Source: Bacteroidetes bacterium 4572_112 (GTDB taxonomy: Bacteria; Bacteroidota; Bacteroidia; Bacteroidales; UBA1556). Taken from it: a stretch of DNA of 5,170 nucleotides. The notes under the pieces were generated by a model. That model made no database searches, had not been told where the DNA came from, and was given only the letters and a program-made list of their open reading frames with translations. The stretch is from NCBI GenBank assembly GCA_002254285.1, contig NIUZ01000184.1, forward strand, positions 1-5,170, given 5' to 3'. Shown here piece after piece: positions 1-5,170 of the stretch. A program made the position numbers and the translations under genes. The stretch's first letter is position 1. Each line of letters opens with the position of its first letter.

Positions 1-56
1 ATTAAATTGTCAGATTATTAAATTGTCAAATTATTAAAAAGTTAAATTATCAAATA
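1..56. repeat. 16-bp degenerate AT-rich tandem repeat
   Basis: Three 16-base units follow one another: ATTAAATTGTCAGATT (1-16), ATTAAATTGTCAAATT (17-32) and a more diverged copy (33-48), with a partial fourth unit starting at 49. The array may extend left of the window. It contains stop codons and no open frame, so it is non-coding. It is separated from a second, different array by about 17 bases. Its function is unknown; similar short degenerate arrays are, as I recall, common between genes in environmental Bacteroidetes. Confidence 0.75.
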
Positions 57-73
57 GTCTTTTTATAAGATTC

Positions 74-163
74 AATAATTTAGCATTTAGTAATTTAGCA
101 TTTAACAATTTAGCATTTAGTAATTTAGCAATTAACAATTTAGCATTTAGTAATTTAGCTTTT
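74..163. repeat. 15-bp tandem repeat array ending at the serA start
   Basis: Six 15-base units run without gaps from 74 to 163, with a decayed seventh at 164-178 that reaches the serA start codon. Two versions alternate, AACAATTTAGCATTT and AGTAATTTAGCATTT, which gives a 30-base higher-order period. The first, fourth and sixth units carry small changes. The core TTTAGCA is kept in most units. The array lies where the promoter or leader of serA would be expected if serA had its own. I found no TAnnTTTG box in 1-177, so serA was more likely transcribed from further upstream (often serC in this group; inference). Confidence 0.85.
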
Positions 164-177
164 AACATTTAATAATT

Positions 178-928
178 ATGACAAAAGTATTAATAGCAAC
201 CGAAAAACCATTTGCTGCAGAGGCAATTCCTCAAATTAAAGAGGTGATTGAGAATGCTGGTTTCGAAATGGTATTATTGGAAAAATATGCTGATAAAAGC
301 GAATTGCTTACAGCTGTTGCCGATGTAGATGCAATGATTATCCGTAGCGATAAAGTTACTGAGGAAGTTATTGCTGCTGCCAAAAATCTTAAAATTGTAG
401 TTCGTGCTGGTGCAGGATACGATAATGTGGATTTGGCTGCTGCTACTGCTGCTGGTGTTACTGTAATGAATACTCCTGGTCAAAACTCTAATGCTGTAGC
501 AGAACTTGCTGTCGGACTTATGGTTATGATGGCTCGTGGTTTTTATAACGGAAAAGCTGGTACTGAGTAAGTGTCAGTATGTATCATTGCATATTCCTGC
601 AAATGAGAAAACTAAGGGGTCTATTGGATACGATATTCTATCGAAAATGCCAAAAGATGCTGTATTGGTAAATACTGCTCGTAAAGAGGTTATTAACGAA
701 GCCGAAATGGTGAAGTTGATGGAAGAACGTGCTGATTTCTCTTATATATCGGATATTGCTCCGGTAAATAAAGATGTATTTGCTGAGAAGTTTGAAGGAA
801 GATTTTTCTTTACTCCTAAGAAAATGGGAGCTCAAACTCTTGAGGCAAATGTAAATGCTGGTGTAGCTGGTGCAGAGCAAATTGCTGCTTTCATAAACAA
901 TGGCGACGCAACTTATAAGGTTAATTAA
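178..928 (+). pseudogene. serA: D-3-phosphoglycerate dehydrogenase, internal deletion with frame change
   Basis: The intact enzyme oxidises 3-phosphoglycerate to 3-phosphohydroxypyruvate with NAD+, the first step of serine synthesis in the cytoplasm. The first part (178-567, 130 codons) gives the N-terminal substrate domain, including RAGAGYDNVD at residues 76-85 and the NTPGQNSNAVAE helix entry at 98-109. It stops at TAA 568-570. The rest continues in another frame from about 566 to 928 (120 codons): SKCQYVSLHIP, the NTARKE segment with the catalytic Arg codon at 680-682, and TPKKMGAQT. Together these give about 250 residues, against about 306 in Bacteroides relatives. The missing 55-57 residues contain the GxGxxG dinucleotide-binding motif, so neither piece should be active. 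The usual catalytic His position of TPH holds Lys (codon 818-820), as in the short type IIIK enzymes. Both ends are otherwise clean, so the lesion is recent or an assembly error. The start ATG 178 matches the family N-terminus. Confidence 0.88.
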
Positions 929-932
929 TGAG

Positions 933-1087
933 ATATGTGCTGTGAGCTATGTGTTATGTGCAAATAGAACACAAAACACTCAACACAAAACACTAAATAA
1001 ACTAATAAATAATAATATGTGCTGTGAGCTGTGTGTTATATGATTTTTCATAACACATACCCCATAACACACAACACAAAATAAACT
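933..1087. repeat. duplicated GTGTTATGTG/CACATAACAC module between serA and DUF1015
   Basis: This spacer has no open frame. A 28-base word at 933-960 is repeated at 1015-1042 with 26 of 28 bases identical (shared core TGTGCTGTGAGCT). Each copy is followed by CA-rich words that are roughly the complement of its GTGTTAT part and end in a shared AATAAACTA (about 965-1003 and 1063-1088). Each copy can therefore fold on itself: TGTGTTATATGA at 1032-1043 pairs with TCATAACACA at 1048-1057 across a short T-rich loop with a 2-base bulge, and a second partner lies at 1063-1072. The second copy abuts the next start codon. There is no T-tract after the hairpin, so it is not a typical terminator. Confidence 0.8.
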
Positions 1088-2189
1088 ATGGCAACGATAA
1101 AACCATTTAAAGGTCTTAGACCTCCAAAGGACATTGCTCAAAATTTAGCATGTCTACCTTACGATGTTATGAATGCAGCTGAGGCTGCACAAATGGCAGA
1201 AGGAAAAGATTGTTCTTTACTACATATCACTCGCTCAGAGATTGACTTACCAGAAGGTACTGATGTACACTCGGAGGTAGTTTATAATAAAGCTGCTGAA
1301 AATTTCAAGAAATTTCAGAATGAAGGCTGGTTAGTAAAAGATGCTGATGCTAAGTATTATATTTATGCTCAAACAATGGAAGGTCGTACTCAGTACGGTA
1401 TTGTTGGAGCTGCTGCTTGTCAGGATTATGTTGATGGTATCATCAAAAAGCATGAGCTTACTCGCCCAGAGAAAGAGGATGACCGTATGATTATTACTCG
1501 CTATACAAATGCTAATATTGAGCCTGTATTCTTCTCGTATAAAGCTGTTCCTGAAATAGATGAAATTGTAGCTACTGTGGTTAGTAAAACTCCAGCTGCT
1601 TATGATTTTACTGCTGAAGATGGTTTCGGTCATCACTTTTGGGTAGTTAATGATAAACAAATGAATGCTGATCTTGAGCGTTTATTTGATGAAAAAGTTC
1701 CTTTTACTTATGTAGCTGATGGTCACCATCGTACTGCTGCTGCTGCTCGTATTGGTGCTGAAAAAACAGCTCAAAATCCTAATCATACTGGTGATGAGTC
1801 ATATAACTTCTTTATGGCTGTTCATTTCCCAGATAATCAACTTAAGATTATTGATTATAACCGTGCAGTAAAAGACCTTAATGGTTTAACTCCTGAGCAA
1901 TTATTAGAGAAGCTTAATGCTAACTTCACTGTTGAGGAAATGGGCGCTGATATTTATTATTAAAGACTTAAGAACTTCTAACCGCATTGATTTTGTTGGT
2001 GGAATTAGAGGATTAGGTGAGCTAAGCAAGCGTGTTGATTCTGGTGATATGGAAGTAGCATTTGCGCTTTATGCAGTGTCTATGGATCAGCTAATTAATA
2101 TTGCTGATACTGGTAATATTATGCCTCCAAAAACTACTTGGTTTGAGCCAAAATTACGTAGTGGTTTAGTGATTCACTCTTTGGATTAG
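1088..2189 (+). pseudogene. DUF1015 family protein, internal deletion with frame change
   Basis: DUF1015 (PF06245) proteins are cytoplasmic, about 410 residues long and of unsettled function. In Bacteroidetes the gene commonly follows serC-serA, so a link to serine metabolism is inferred from context. The first part (1088-1960, 291 codons) starts MATIKPFKGLRPPKD with the family's early LPYDV at residues 23-27, and carries the hallmark VADGHHRTAAA (GHHR at 212-215). It ends at TAA 1961-1963. The conserved C-terminus resumes in another frame from ATT 1959 (IKDLRTSNRIDFVGGIRGLG through MPPKTTWFEPKLRSG) to TAG 2187-2189, 76 codons. The total is about 367, so roughly 45-50 residues are missing at the join. 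The lost piece normally holds the conserved NFSLYLxG and DVTxLSKxxLDEILG region. There is no other stop or frameshift. The start ATG matches the family. Confidence 0.87.
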
Positions 2190-2211
2190 TAAAGTAGATA
2201 AACTATATTTG
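2180..2211 (+). promoter_or_regulatory. candidate Bacteroidetes-type promoter
   Basis: TTTG at 2180-2183 (inside the last codons of the DUF1015 gene), a 20-base spacer, then TATATTTG at 2204-2211. This fits the Bacteroidetes primary sigma consensus TTTG-N19-21-TAnnTTTG exactly. The start of transcription would be near 2216-2219. The next gene starts at 2434, but an intrinsic terminator at 2383-2416 lies between them, so the promoter would make either a short RNA or an attenuated leader. In DNA this AT-rich such a match is expected by chance roughly once in tens of kilobases, so this is suggestive only. Confidence 0.4.
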
Positions 2212-2252
2212 TTGTGGATTGAATGGTTTTATTTATTAATGAAGTTTGAAAT

Positions 2253-2322
2253 GTAATCAGTGATCAGTAATCTGTAACATATACGGATTACTGATAATTA
2301 CGGATTACAGAATACGGTTTAC
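2253..2322. repeat. GTAATC/GATTAC inverted-word cluster with 33-nt hairpin
   Basis: Positions 2263-2276 (ATCAGTAATCTGTA) pair with 2282-2295 (TACGGATTACTGAT): 14 base pairs, one of them T-G, around the 5-base loop ACATA. GTAATC occurs at 2253 and 2267. TACGGATTAC occurs at 2282-2291 and 2299-2308, and once more with one change at 2313-2322. The stretch is non-coding and, on its layout of paired complementary words, resembles the serA-DUF1015 spacer, though with a different vocabulary. No T-tract follows the hairpin, so it is not itself a terminator. Confidence 0.8.
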
Positions 2323-2382
2323 TTATAAATAGAATTAGGATATATAAAATTATTCTTTAAAAATCCAGACAAAAACCTATAC

Positions 2383-2416
2383 AAAAAAGGTGAGTATTAT
2401 AGCTCGCCTTTTTTTT
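2383..2416 (+). terminator. strong rho-independent terminator
   Basis: AAAAAAGGTGAG (2383-2394), an 8-base loop, then CTCGCC (2403-2408) and eight T (2409-2416). The 12-bp stem contains one G-T pair, and the six A pair with the start of the T-tract. Because of the A-tract it could work on both strands, but the plus strand has the longer T run. It ends transcription from the serA/DUF1015 side, 17 bases before the start of the next gene. Confidence 0.85.
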
Positions 2417-2433
2417 GTGTACTTTTGTTGCTG

Positions 2434-2856
2434 ATGGACTATCTTAAAAATCATATAAACACTATAGGAAAAATACTTTTTGTGCTTTTGTTGCTCTCTT
2501 TGTCCATTTATGGGTTTCTTAAGGAAGATGGTATTGAAAGTGGTAAGATGTATACTGTTGCTACAGTTAATCGAGTGAGGGTTAATTCAAATATGGGTGA
2601 GAGTGTTTATTATACTTATAAGGTTGGGGATAGCTTATTTTTCGGTAAAGATAATGTCTATGTAAATGAATATGATTTTACATTGCAAAATATTATTGGC
2701 GAAAGGCTAATGATGAAGTTTGAGAAATCAGATCCTCAGAATGGTAGATTAATTCCTAATATCCGAATTGGTAATAAAGTGAAAGTACCAATAATGGGTT
2801 GGAAATCTATTATTGGTGGCGAAGAGGGTAGAAGAGTTATTAATAATATAAAGTAA
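2434..2856 (+). CDS. membrane-anchored small protein of unknown function
   Basis: A 140-residue protein that I do not recognise. Residues 13-29 form one hydrophobic segment (ILFVLLLLSLSIYGF), preceded by K5, H7 and K13 and followed by KED, which suggests an N-terminal anchor with the remaining ~110 residues outside the cytoplasm. The outer part looks beta-rich: YTVATVNRVRVNSN (40-53), ESVYYTYKVGD (56-66), then GERLMMKFEKSDPQNGRLIP and a basic tail. Small Bacteroidetes proteins with a VYYTY strand followed by a KFxxxxPxN segment are common and uncharacterised. I chose ATG 2434; in-frame TTG codons at 2425 and 2428 are possible but lie almost on the terminator. There is no clear Shine-Dalgarno sequence. 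TACTTTTG at 2420-2427 fits a -7 box but lacks a -33 partner and would leave almost no leader. The gene ends 4 bases from the convergent gene at 2861. Confidence 0.75.
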   Translation: MDYLKNHINTIGKILFVLLLLSLSIYGFLKEDGIESGKMYTVATVNRVRVNSNMGESVYYTYKVGDSLFFGKDNVYVNEYDFTLQNIIGERLMMKFEKSDPQNGRLIPNIRIGNKVKVPIMGWKSIIGGEEGRRVINNIK

Positions 2857-2860
2857 TTGT

Positions 2861-3421
2861 TTAATCCCACGATAGTTTGAATGCAAACATTTCAGAATTT
2901 TCTGTATCAACATCTTCGAATATTACATTTTTGCAATGTGTCAACTCAAGTGCTTTTATACACCATCCAATAGTACGGTAGTCAAAAATCTTATTCTTAG
3001 TAGTAATTCTTGTGCAATTAATTATAAGAGATTTCTTTTTTACATTATCAATACTTACTTTTACATTATTATAATATATTGATGCAATTCGCTTTGATGC
3101 TTTCATTAGAGTCTGTGGTGATGCTCGCATAAGAAATACCTTATAGACTCCTTTTAGTGCATATTCAGCACTGTATTTTCCTACATCCAATGCTGCAGTC
3201 TTTTCATCCCCATCAAAAAAACTTTTAGCAATTTGCTCCATTGGTGATAAATATGCATCCTCTATATTATACCAATTAGTAGAGTTAATAGCTTTAGTAT
3301 ATATATCATTAGATTTTTTAGGTAAAGATTTTAACCATGATTTATACCGATCATTATGCTTGCTTTCAACATAAGTCCTTGTGGATATAACTCCAGTACC
3401 TTTTACATTATGGATTTGCAT
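2861..3421 (-). CDS. DUF2378/TIGR02265-like protein
   Basis: A 186-residue protein without signal peptide or membrane segment, so probably cytoplasmic. Its layout resembles a family of about 180 residues (DUF2378/TIGR02265, best known from myxobacteria and perhaps related in fold to heme-NO-binding or 4-vinyl-reductase domains). It has KGTGVISTRTYVESK near the start (7-21), a mid region NWYNIEDA (49-56), the core GKYSAEYALKGVYKVFLMR (81-99) with the following ASP (100-102), GWCIKALEL (152-160), and a strand ending in W185. The assignment is from recalled pattern only; no biochemical role is established, and a sensory or ligand-binding role would be a guess. It runs convergent to the small membrane protein with a 4-base gap and no terminator between them. 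The start ATG (complement of 3419-3421) is the first in frame; upstream there is only a weak AAGAG about 13 bases away. Confidence 0.75.
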   Translation of the reverse strand: MQIHNVKGTGVISTRTYVESKHNDRYKSWLKSLPKKSNDIYTKAINSTNWYNIEDAYLSPMEQIAKSFFDGDEKTAALDVGKYSAEYALKGVYKVFLMRASPQTLMKASKRIASIYYNNVKVSIDNVKKKSLIINCTRITTKNKIFDYRTIGWCIKALELTHCKNVIFEDVDTENSEMFAFKLSWD

Positions 3422-3642
3422 TATCTATTATTTACTCTTATTGCACATTTATATATAGCGAGCGTGCTTATTATATAAAAGGTTTAAGAATTGTTAGTGA
3501 TTAATTTAAGTGTCAAATATACAATAAATAGTAATGCATAATTCTGATTATTACATTCACTGCAAATATATTTATTAATGTGCTGAATTAATAAGTGGGG
3601 GGAAGGTTCTTCTTTTTTAAGTATATATTAATGTTGTGTAGT
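3422..3642. other. 221-bp gene-free spacer with AT palindrome
   Basis: There is no convincing open frame. On the minus strand, facing the 186-residue gene, two TATATTTG boxes (TAnnTTTG type) occur at 3521-3514 and 3570-3563. Neither has a TTTG at the right distance. Directly upstream of the second box is a perfect palindrome: TTATTAAT (3572-3579), 7-base spacer, ATTAATAA (3587-3594), in the position of an operator. A weak stem ATGTTGT/ACAACAT (3631-3637 / 3650-3656) overlaps the stop codon of the lipoprotein gene but has no T-tract. This part holds none of the repeat words seen in the serA region. Confidence 0.5.
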
Positions 3643-4518
3643 TTAAAAAACAACATCACTTTGAATAAAATCGGGCTGTAATCCGATAGCATGGTTCTTT
3701 TTCTTTGCTATATTTACTGTCCAAATTTGAATCTTGAGTTTATGATTATGTAAAAGTTCGATGTTTTTTATGTTTAAACTTGTATCGTTCATATTAAAAG
3801 AAAGCCCATCATATCTCTTCTCTATTGCATAATTCAATTTGTCAGTAAAATTACTATATCCCAATAAGTAGCATTCTATGGTAGATGTTTCATTTTTTAT
3901 GGTATTTAGTACTTCCTTATAATCTGTTTCTACAAGAGTATTATTTTCGAGATTATACTTTTTAGCTAACCTTATAATTTCCTTAGCTATATTGTGCATA
4001 TATTCATCAGAGATATTACGATTCTTAATACAAGTGGTTTTAAAATAGCCTTTTACGTCTAACGATAGGTATTTGTTATCTACTGTGGTTTGGTATTTAT
4101 ACACATCCTCAAGAGTGCATAGTTGTCTCCAATATGGGAGTTTTGTATTCAGTTCTATAATTTCTTTATCAGTAGAAGAAGGTATGCACTTTGGGCTAAG
4201 AGTATCAAAACAATAAAGGTCATCATTATGAAAAAGCCATATTGTACCTGATTTGCTCATTTGAATATCAGATTCTACTCCATCAAAATTATCAAATCCA
4301 TATTTTACAGCAGCAAGAGTATTTTCGAAAATAGTATCTTCATTAATAATCTTAATCTCACTTCCGGTACCTCTATGTGCAATTATTTTTGGAATAACAT
4401 TTACATGTTTTTCTATTTTCGGATTCTTATTAATAGTTGGTTTTGAACTATTATTGCATGATAAAATACTTAGTATTGAAGAAGTTATAAGTACAATAAT
4501 AAAAATTTTAAGCTTCAT
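3643..4518 (-). CDS. GDPD-family lipoprotein (glycerophosphodiester phosphodiesterase-like)
   Basis: A 291-residue protein with a signal peptide (MKLKIFII... hydrophobic to residue 20) and a lipobox ending in C21 (ILSC), so lipid-anchored in the cell envelope. The family hydrolyses glycerophosphodiesters to glycerol-3-phosphate and an alcohol. Motifs in order: AHRG at 47-50 (catalytic H48, R49), FENT at 64-67, GVESDIQMSKSG at 80-91 (metal ligands E82, D84), FHND at 96-99 (second catalytic His H97), LSLDVKG at 151-157 where Asp154 replaces the usual Glu, and QIWTVN at 264-269. The end, DFIQSD, stands for the usual GIxTD. All core residues are present, so it is probably active; the substrate is unknown. 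It is 8 bases downstream of the methyltransferase gene, so probably cotranscribed. The start ATG gives a proper signal peptide. There is no evident recognition sequence for surface export after C21 (NNSSK). Confidence 0.9.
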   Translation of the reverse strand: MKLKIFIIVLITSSILSILSCNNSSKPTINKNPKIEKHVNVIPKIIAHRGTGSEIKIINEDTIFENTLAAVKYGFDNFDGVESDIQMSKSGTIWLFHNDDLYCFDTLSPKCIPSSTDKEIIELNTKLPYWRQLCTLEDVYKYQTTVDNKYLSLDVKGYFKTTCIKNRNISDEYMHNIAKEIIRLAKKYNLENNTLVETDYKEVLNTIKNETSTIECYLLGYSNFTDKLNYAIEKRYDGLSFNMNDTSLNIKNIELLHNHKLKIQIWTVNIAKKKNHAIGLQPDFIQSDVVF

Positions 4519-4526
4519 AATAAAAT

Positions 4527-5168
4527 CTATTTTTTACGAATCATCATTACGCCATCTCTAAGAGGAAGAAGCATATTGTCAACTCGTGGGTCGTTTGTTA
4601 TTTTCTTATTGAACTTATCAATAGCTATTGTTTCTCTATCATTATTGTGTTCAATATCTAATACTTTACCACTCCATAATACATTGTCTGCTAAGATTAA
4701 AGCCCCTGATGGTAATTTATCTATTAGTAAATCGTAATAGTTAGAGTAATTGTGTTTGTCGGCATCAATAAATACTAAATCAAAACTTAAATTTAAATTG
4801 GGAATTATTTGTAATGCATCACCAATATGCATTTCTATTTTATGCTCAAGTTTAGCCAGTTTAAAGTATTTATTGGCCATGCTTTCCAACTCGGCATTAA
4901 TATCAATTGTGTGCAAAACGCCATCATCTGTAAGTGCTGATGCCATGCATATAGCAGAATAGCCTGTATATGTGCCAATTTCTAATATATTTTTGGCAGA
5001 AGTCATCTTCACTATTTGCTCAAGAAATTTTCCTTGTAGTTTTCCGCTAAGCATTCGTGGTCGCATTACTTTAAGCTGAGTTTCGCGCTCAAGTTTATCC
5101 AAAACTGAGTTCAAATCCTTACTATTGCTTATACAATAGTCTTCTATATTTTTGCTTATGAAATCCAT
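4527..5168 (-). CDS. class I SAM-dependent O-methyltransferase (CCoAOMT/YrrM-like)
   Basis: A 213-residue protein, full length for the bacterial family 3 O-methyltransferases. These are metal-dependent cytoplasmic enzymes that move a methyl group from S-adenosylmethionine to a hydroxyl, often on catechol-like acceptors; the substrate here cannot be told. Motifs: LKVMRPRMLSGKLQG (32-46), the SAM-binding ILEIGTYTGYSA (61-72), the acidic strand end HTIDIN (86-91, D89), HIGDAL (114-119), VFIDADKHNY (132-141) and LADNVLWSG (159-167). D135, D161 and N162 fit the three metal ligands of the family. The C-terminal FNKKITNDPRV...LPLRDGVMMIRKK is typical. ATG at 5168 gives the standard MDFIxxxIEDY start, so the gene is complete although it begins 2 bases from the window edge; its promoter lies outside. 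The lipoprotein gene follows after 8 bases. Confidence 0.93.
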   Translation of the reverse strand: MDFISKNIEDYCISNSKDLNSVLDKLERETQLKVMRPRMLSGKLQGKFLEQIVKMTSAKNILEIGTYTGYSAICMASALTDDGVLHTIDINAELESMANKYFKLAKLEHKIEMHIGDALQIIPNLNLSFDLVFIDADKHNYSNYYDLLIDKLPSGALILADNVLWSGKVLDIEHNNDRETIAIDKFNKKITNDPRVDNMLLPLRDGVMMIRKK

Positions 5169-5170
5169 TA

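Noticed and set aside
1..163. CRISPR array.
   Set aside because: The units are contiguous 15-16 bp tandem copies without spacers, and no cas genes are present.
274..483. Antisense open frames inside serA, DUF1015, the GDPD gene and the methyltransferase gene (for example 274-483, 638-880, 1331-1660, 4261-4446, 4750-4962).
   Set aside because: They lie wholly within recognised genes on the other strand, have low-complexity Ser/Ile/Phe/Asn-rich products and no family resemblance; they are shadows.
565..575. GAG|GTAAGT-like sequence at the serA break, resembling a splice donor, and the idea that the break is an intron or programmed frameshift.
   Set aside because: The missing piece is absent from the DNA, so there is nothing to splice, and a frameshift would not restore the lost 55 or so residues. 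There is no slippery heptamer or downstream structure of the usual kind.
536..928. A separate 130-codon gene starting at ATG 536.
   Set aside because: Its first ten codons are the serA frame read out of phase; only the part from about 566 is conserved protein. It is the 3' half of the broken serA, not an independent gene.
1917..2189. A separate 90-codon gene starting at 1917.
   Set aside because: Codons before 1959 are the out-of-phase reading of the upstream DUF1015 part; the rest is the DUF1015 C-terminus.
2420..2434. Leaderless promoter for the 2434 gene using TACTTTTG at 2420-2427.
   Set aside because: It fits the -7 pattern, but no TTTG lies 19-21 bases upstream and the box abuts the terminator T-tract, where such matches arise easily.
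3631..3656. Terminator for the lipoprotein gene formed by ATGTTGT/ACAACAT.
   Set aside because: The stem has only seven mostly AT pairs, overlaps the stop codon, and is not followed by a T-tract on the minus strand.

Overview
The window is AT-rich DNA that looks like a member of the Bacteroidetes, probably Bacteroidales or a relative. The reasons are a short serA of the Bacteroides type followed by a DUF1015 gene, a promoter-like site matching the Bacteroidetes consensus TTTG-N19-21-TAnnTTTG, weak or absent Shine-Dalgarno sequences, and repeat-filled spacers. This placement is inferred from recalled family resemblance; no search was run.

Left part, plus strand (1-2416): the tail of a serine-biosynthesis type cluster, serA then a DUF1015 gene. 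Both genes are broken in the same way. Each reads cleanly at both ends but lacks roughly 45-57 codons in the middle, and the join changes reading frame by the same phase. serA has lost its nucleotide-binding motif. The spacers before, between and after the two genes (1-177, 929-1087, 2190-2416) carry three or four different families of short degenerate repeats and inverted words. The last spacer also holds a consensus-like promoter (2180-2211), a near-perfect 33-nt hairpin (2263-2295) and a strong intrinsic terminator (2383-2416), which together could define a short RNA of about 200 nt.

Middle part (2434-3421): two small genes point at each other and end only 4 bases apart. The plus-strand one is a membrane-anchored protein of unknown function. 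The minus-strand one is a 186-residue soluble protein that resembles the DUF2378/TIGR02265 family.

Right part, minus strand (3643-5168): a two-gene unit with an 8-base gap. A class I O-methyltransferase comes first in transcription, followed by a lipoprotein of the glycerophosphodiester phosphodiesterase (GDPD) family. The 221-base gap at 3422-3642 has no gene but holds an AT-only palindrome next to a -7-like box facing the 186-residue gene.

I see no CRISPR, tRNA, rRNA, insertion sequence or defence system. The points most worth a second look are the paired same-phase internal deletions and the repeat-filled spacers of the serA region.
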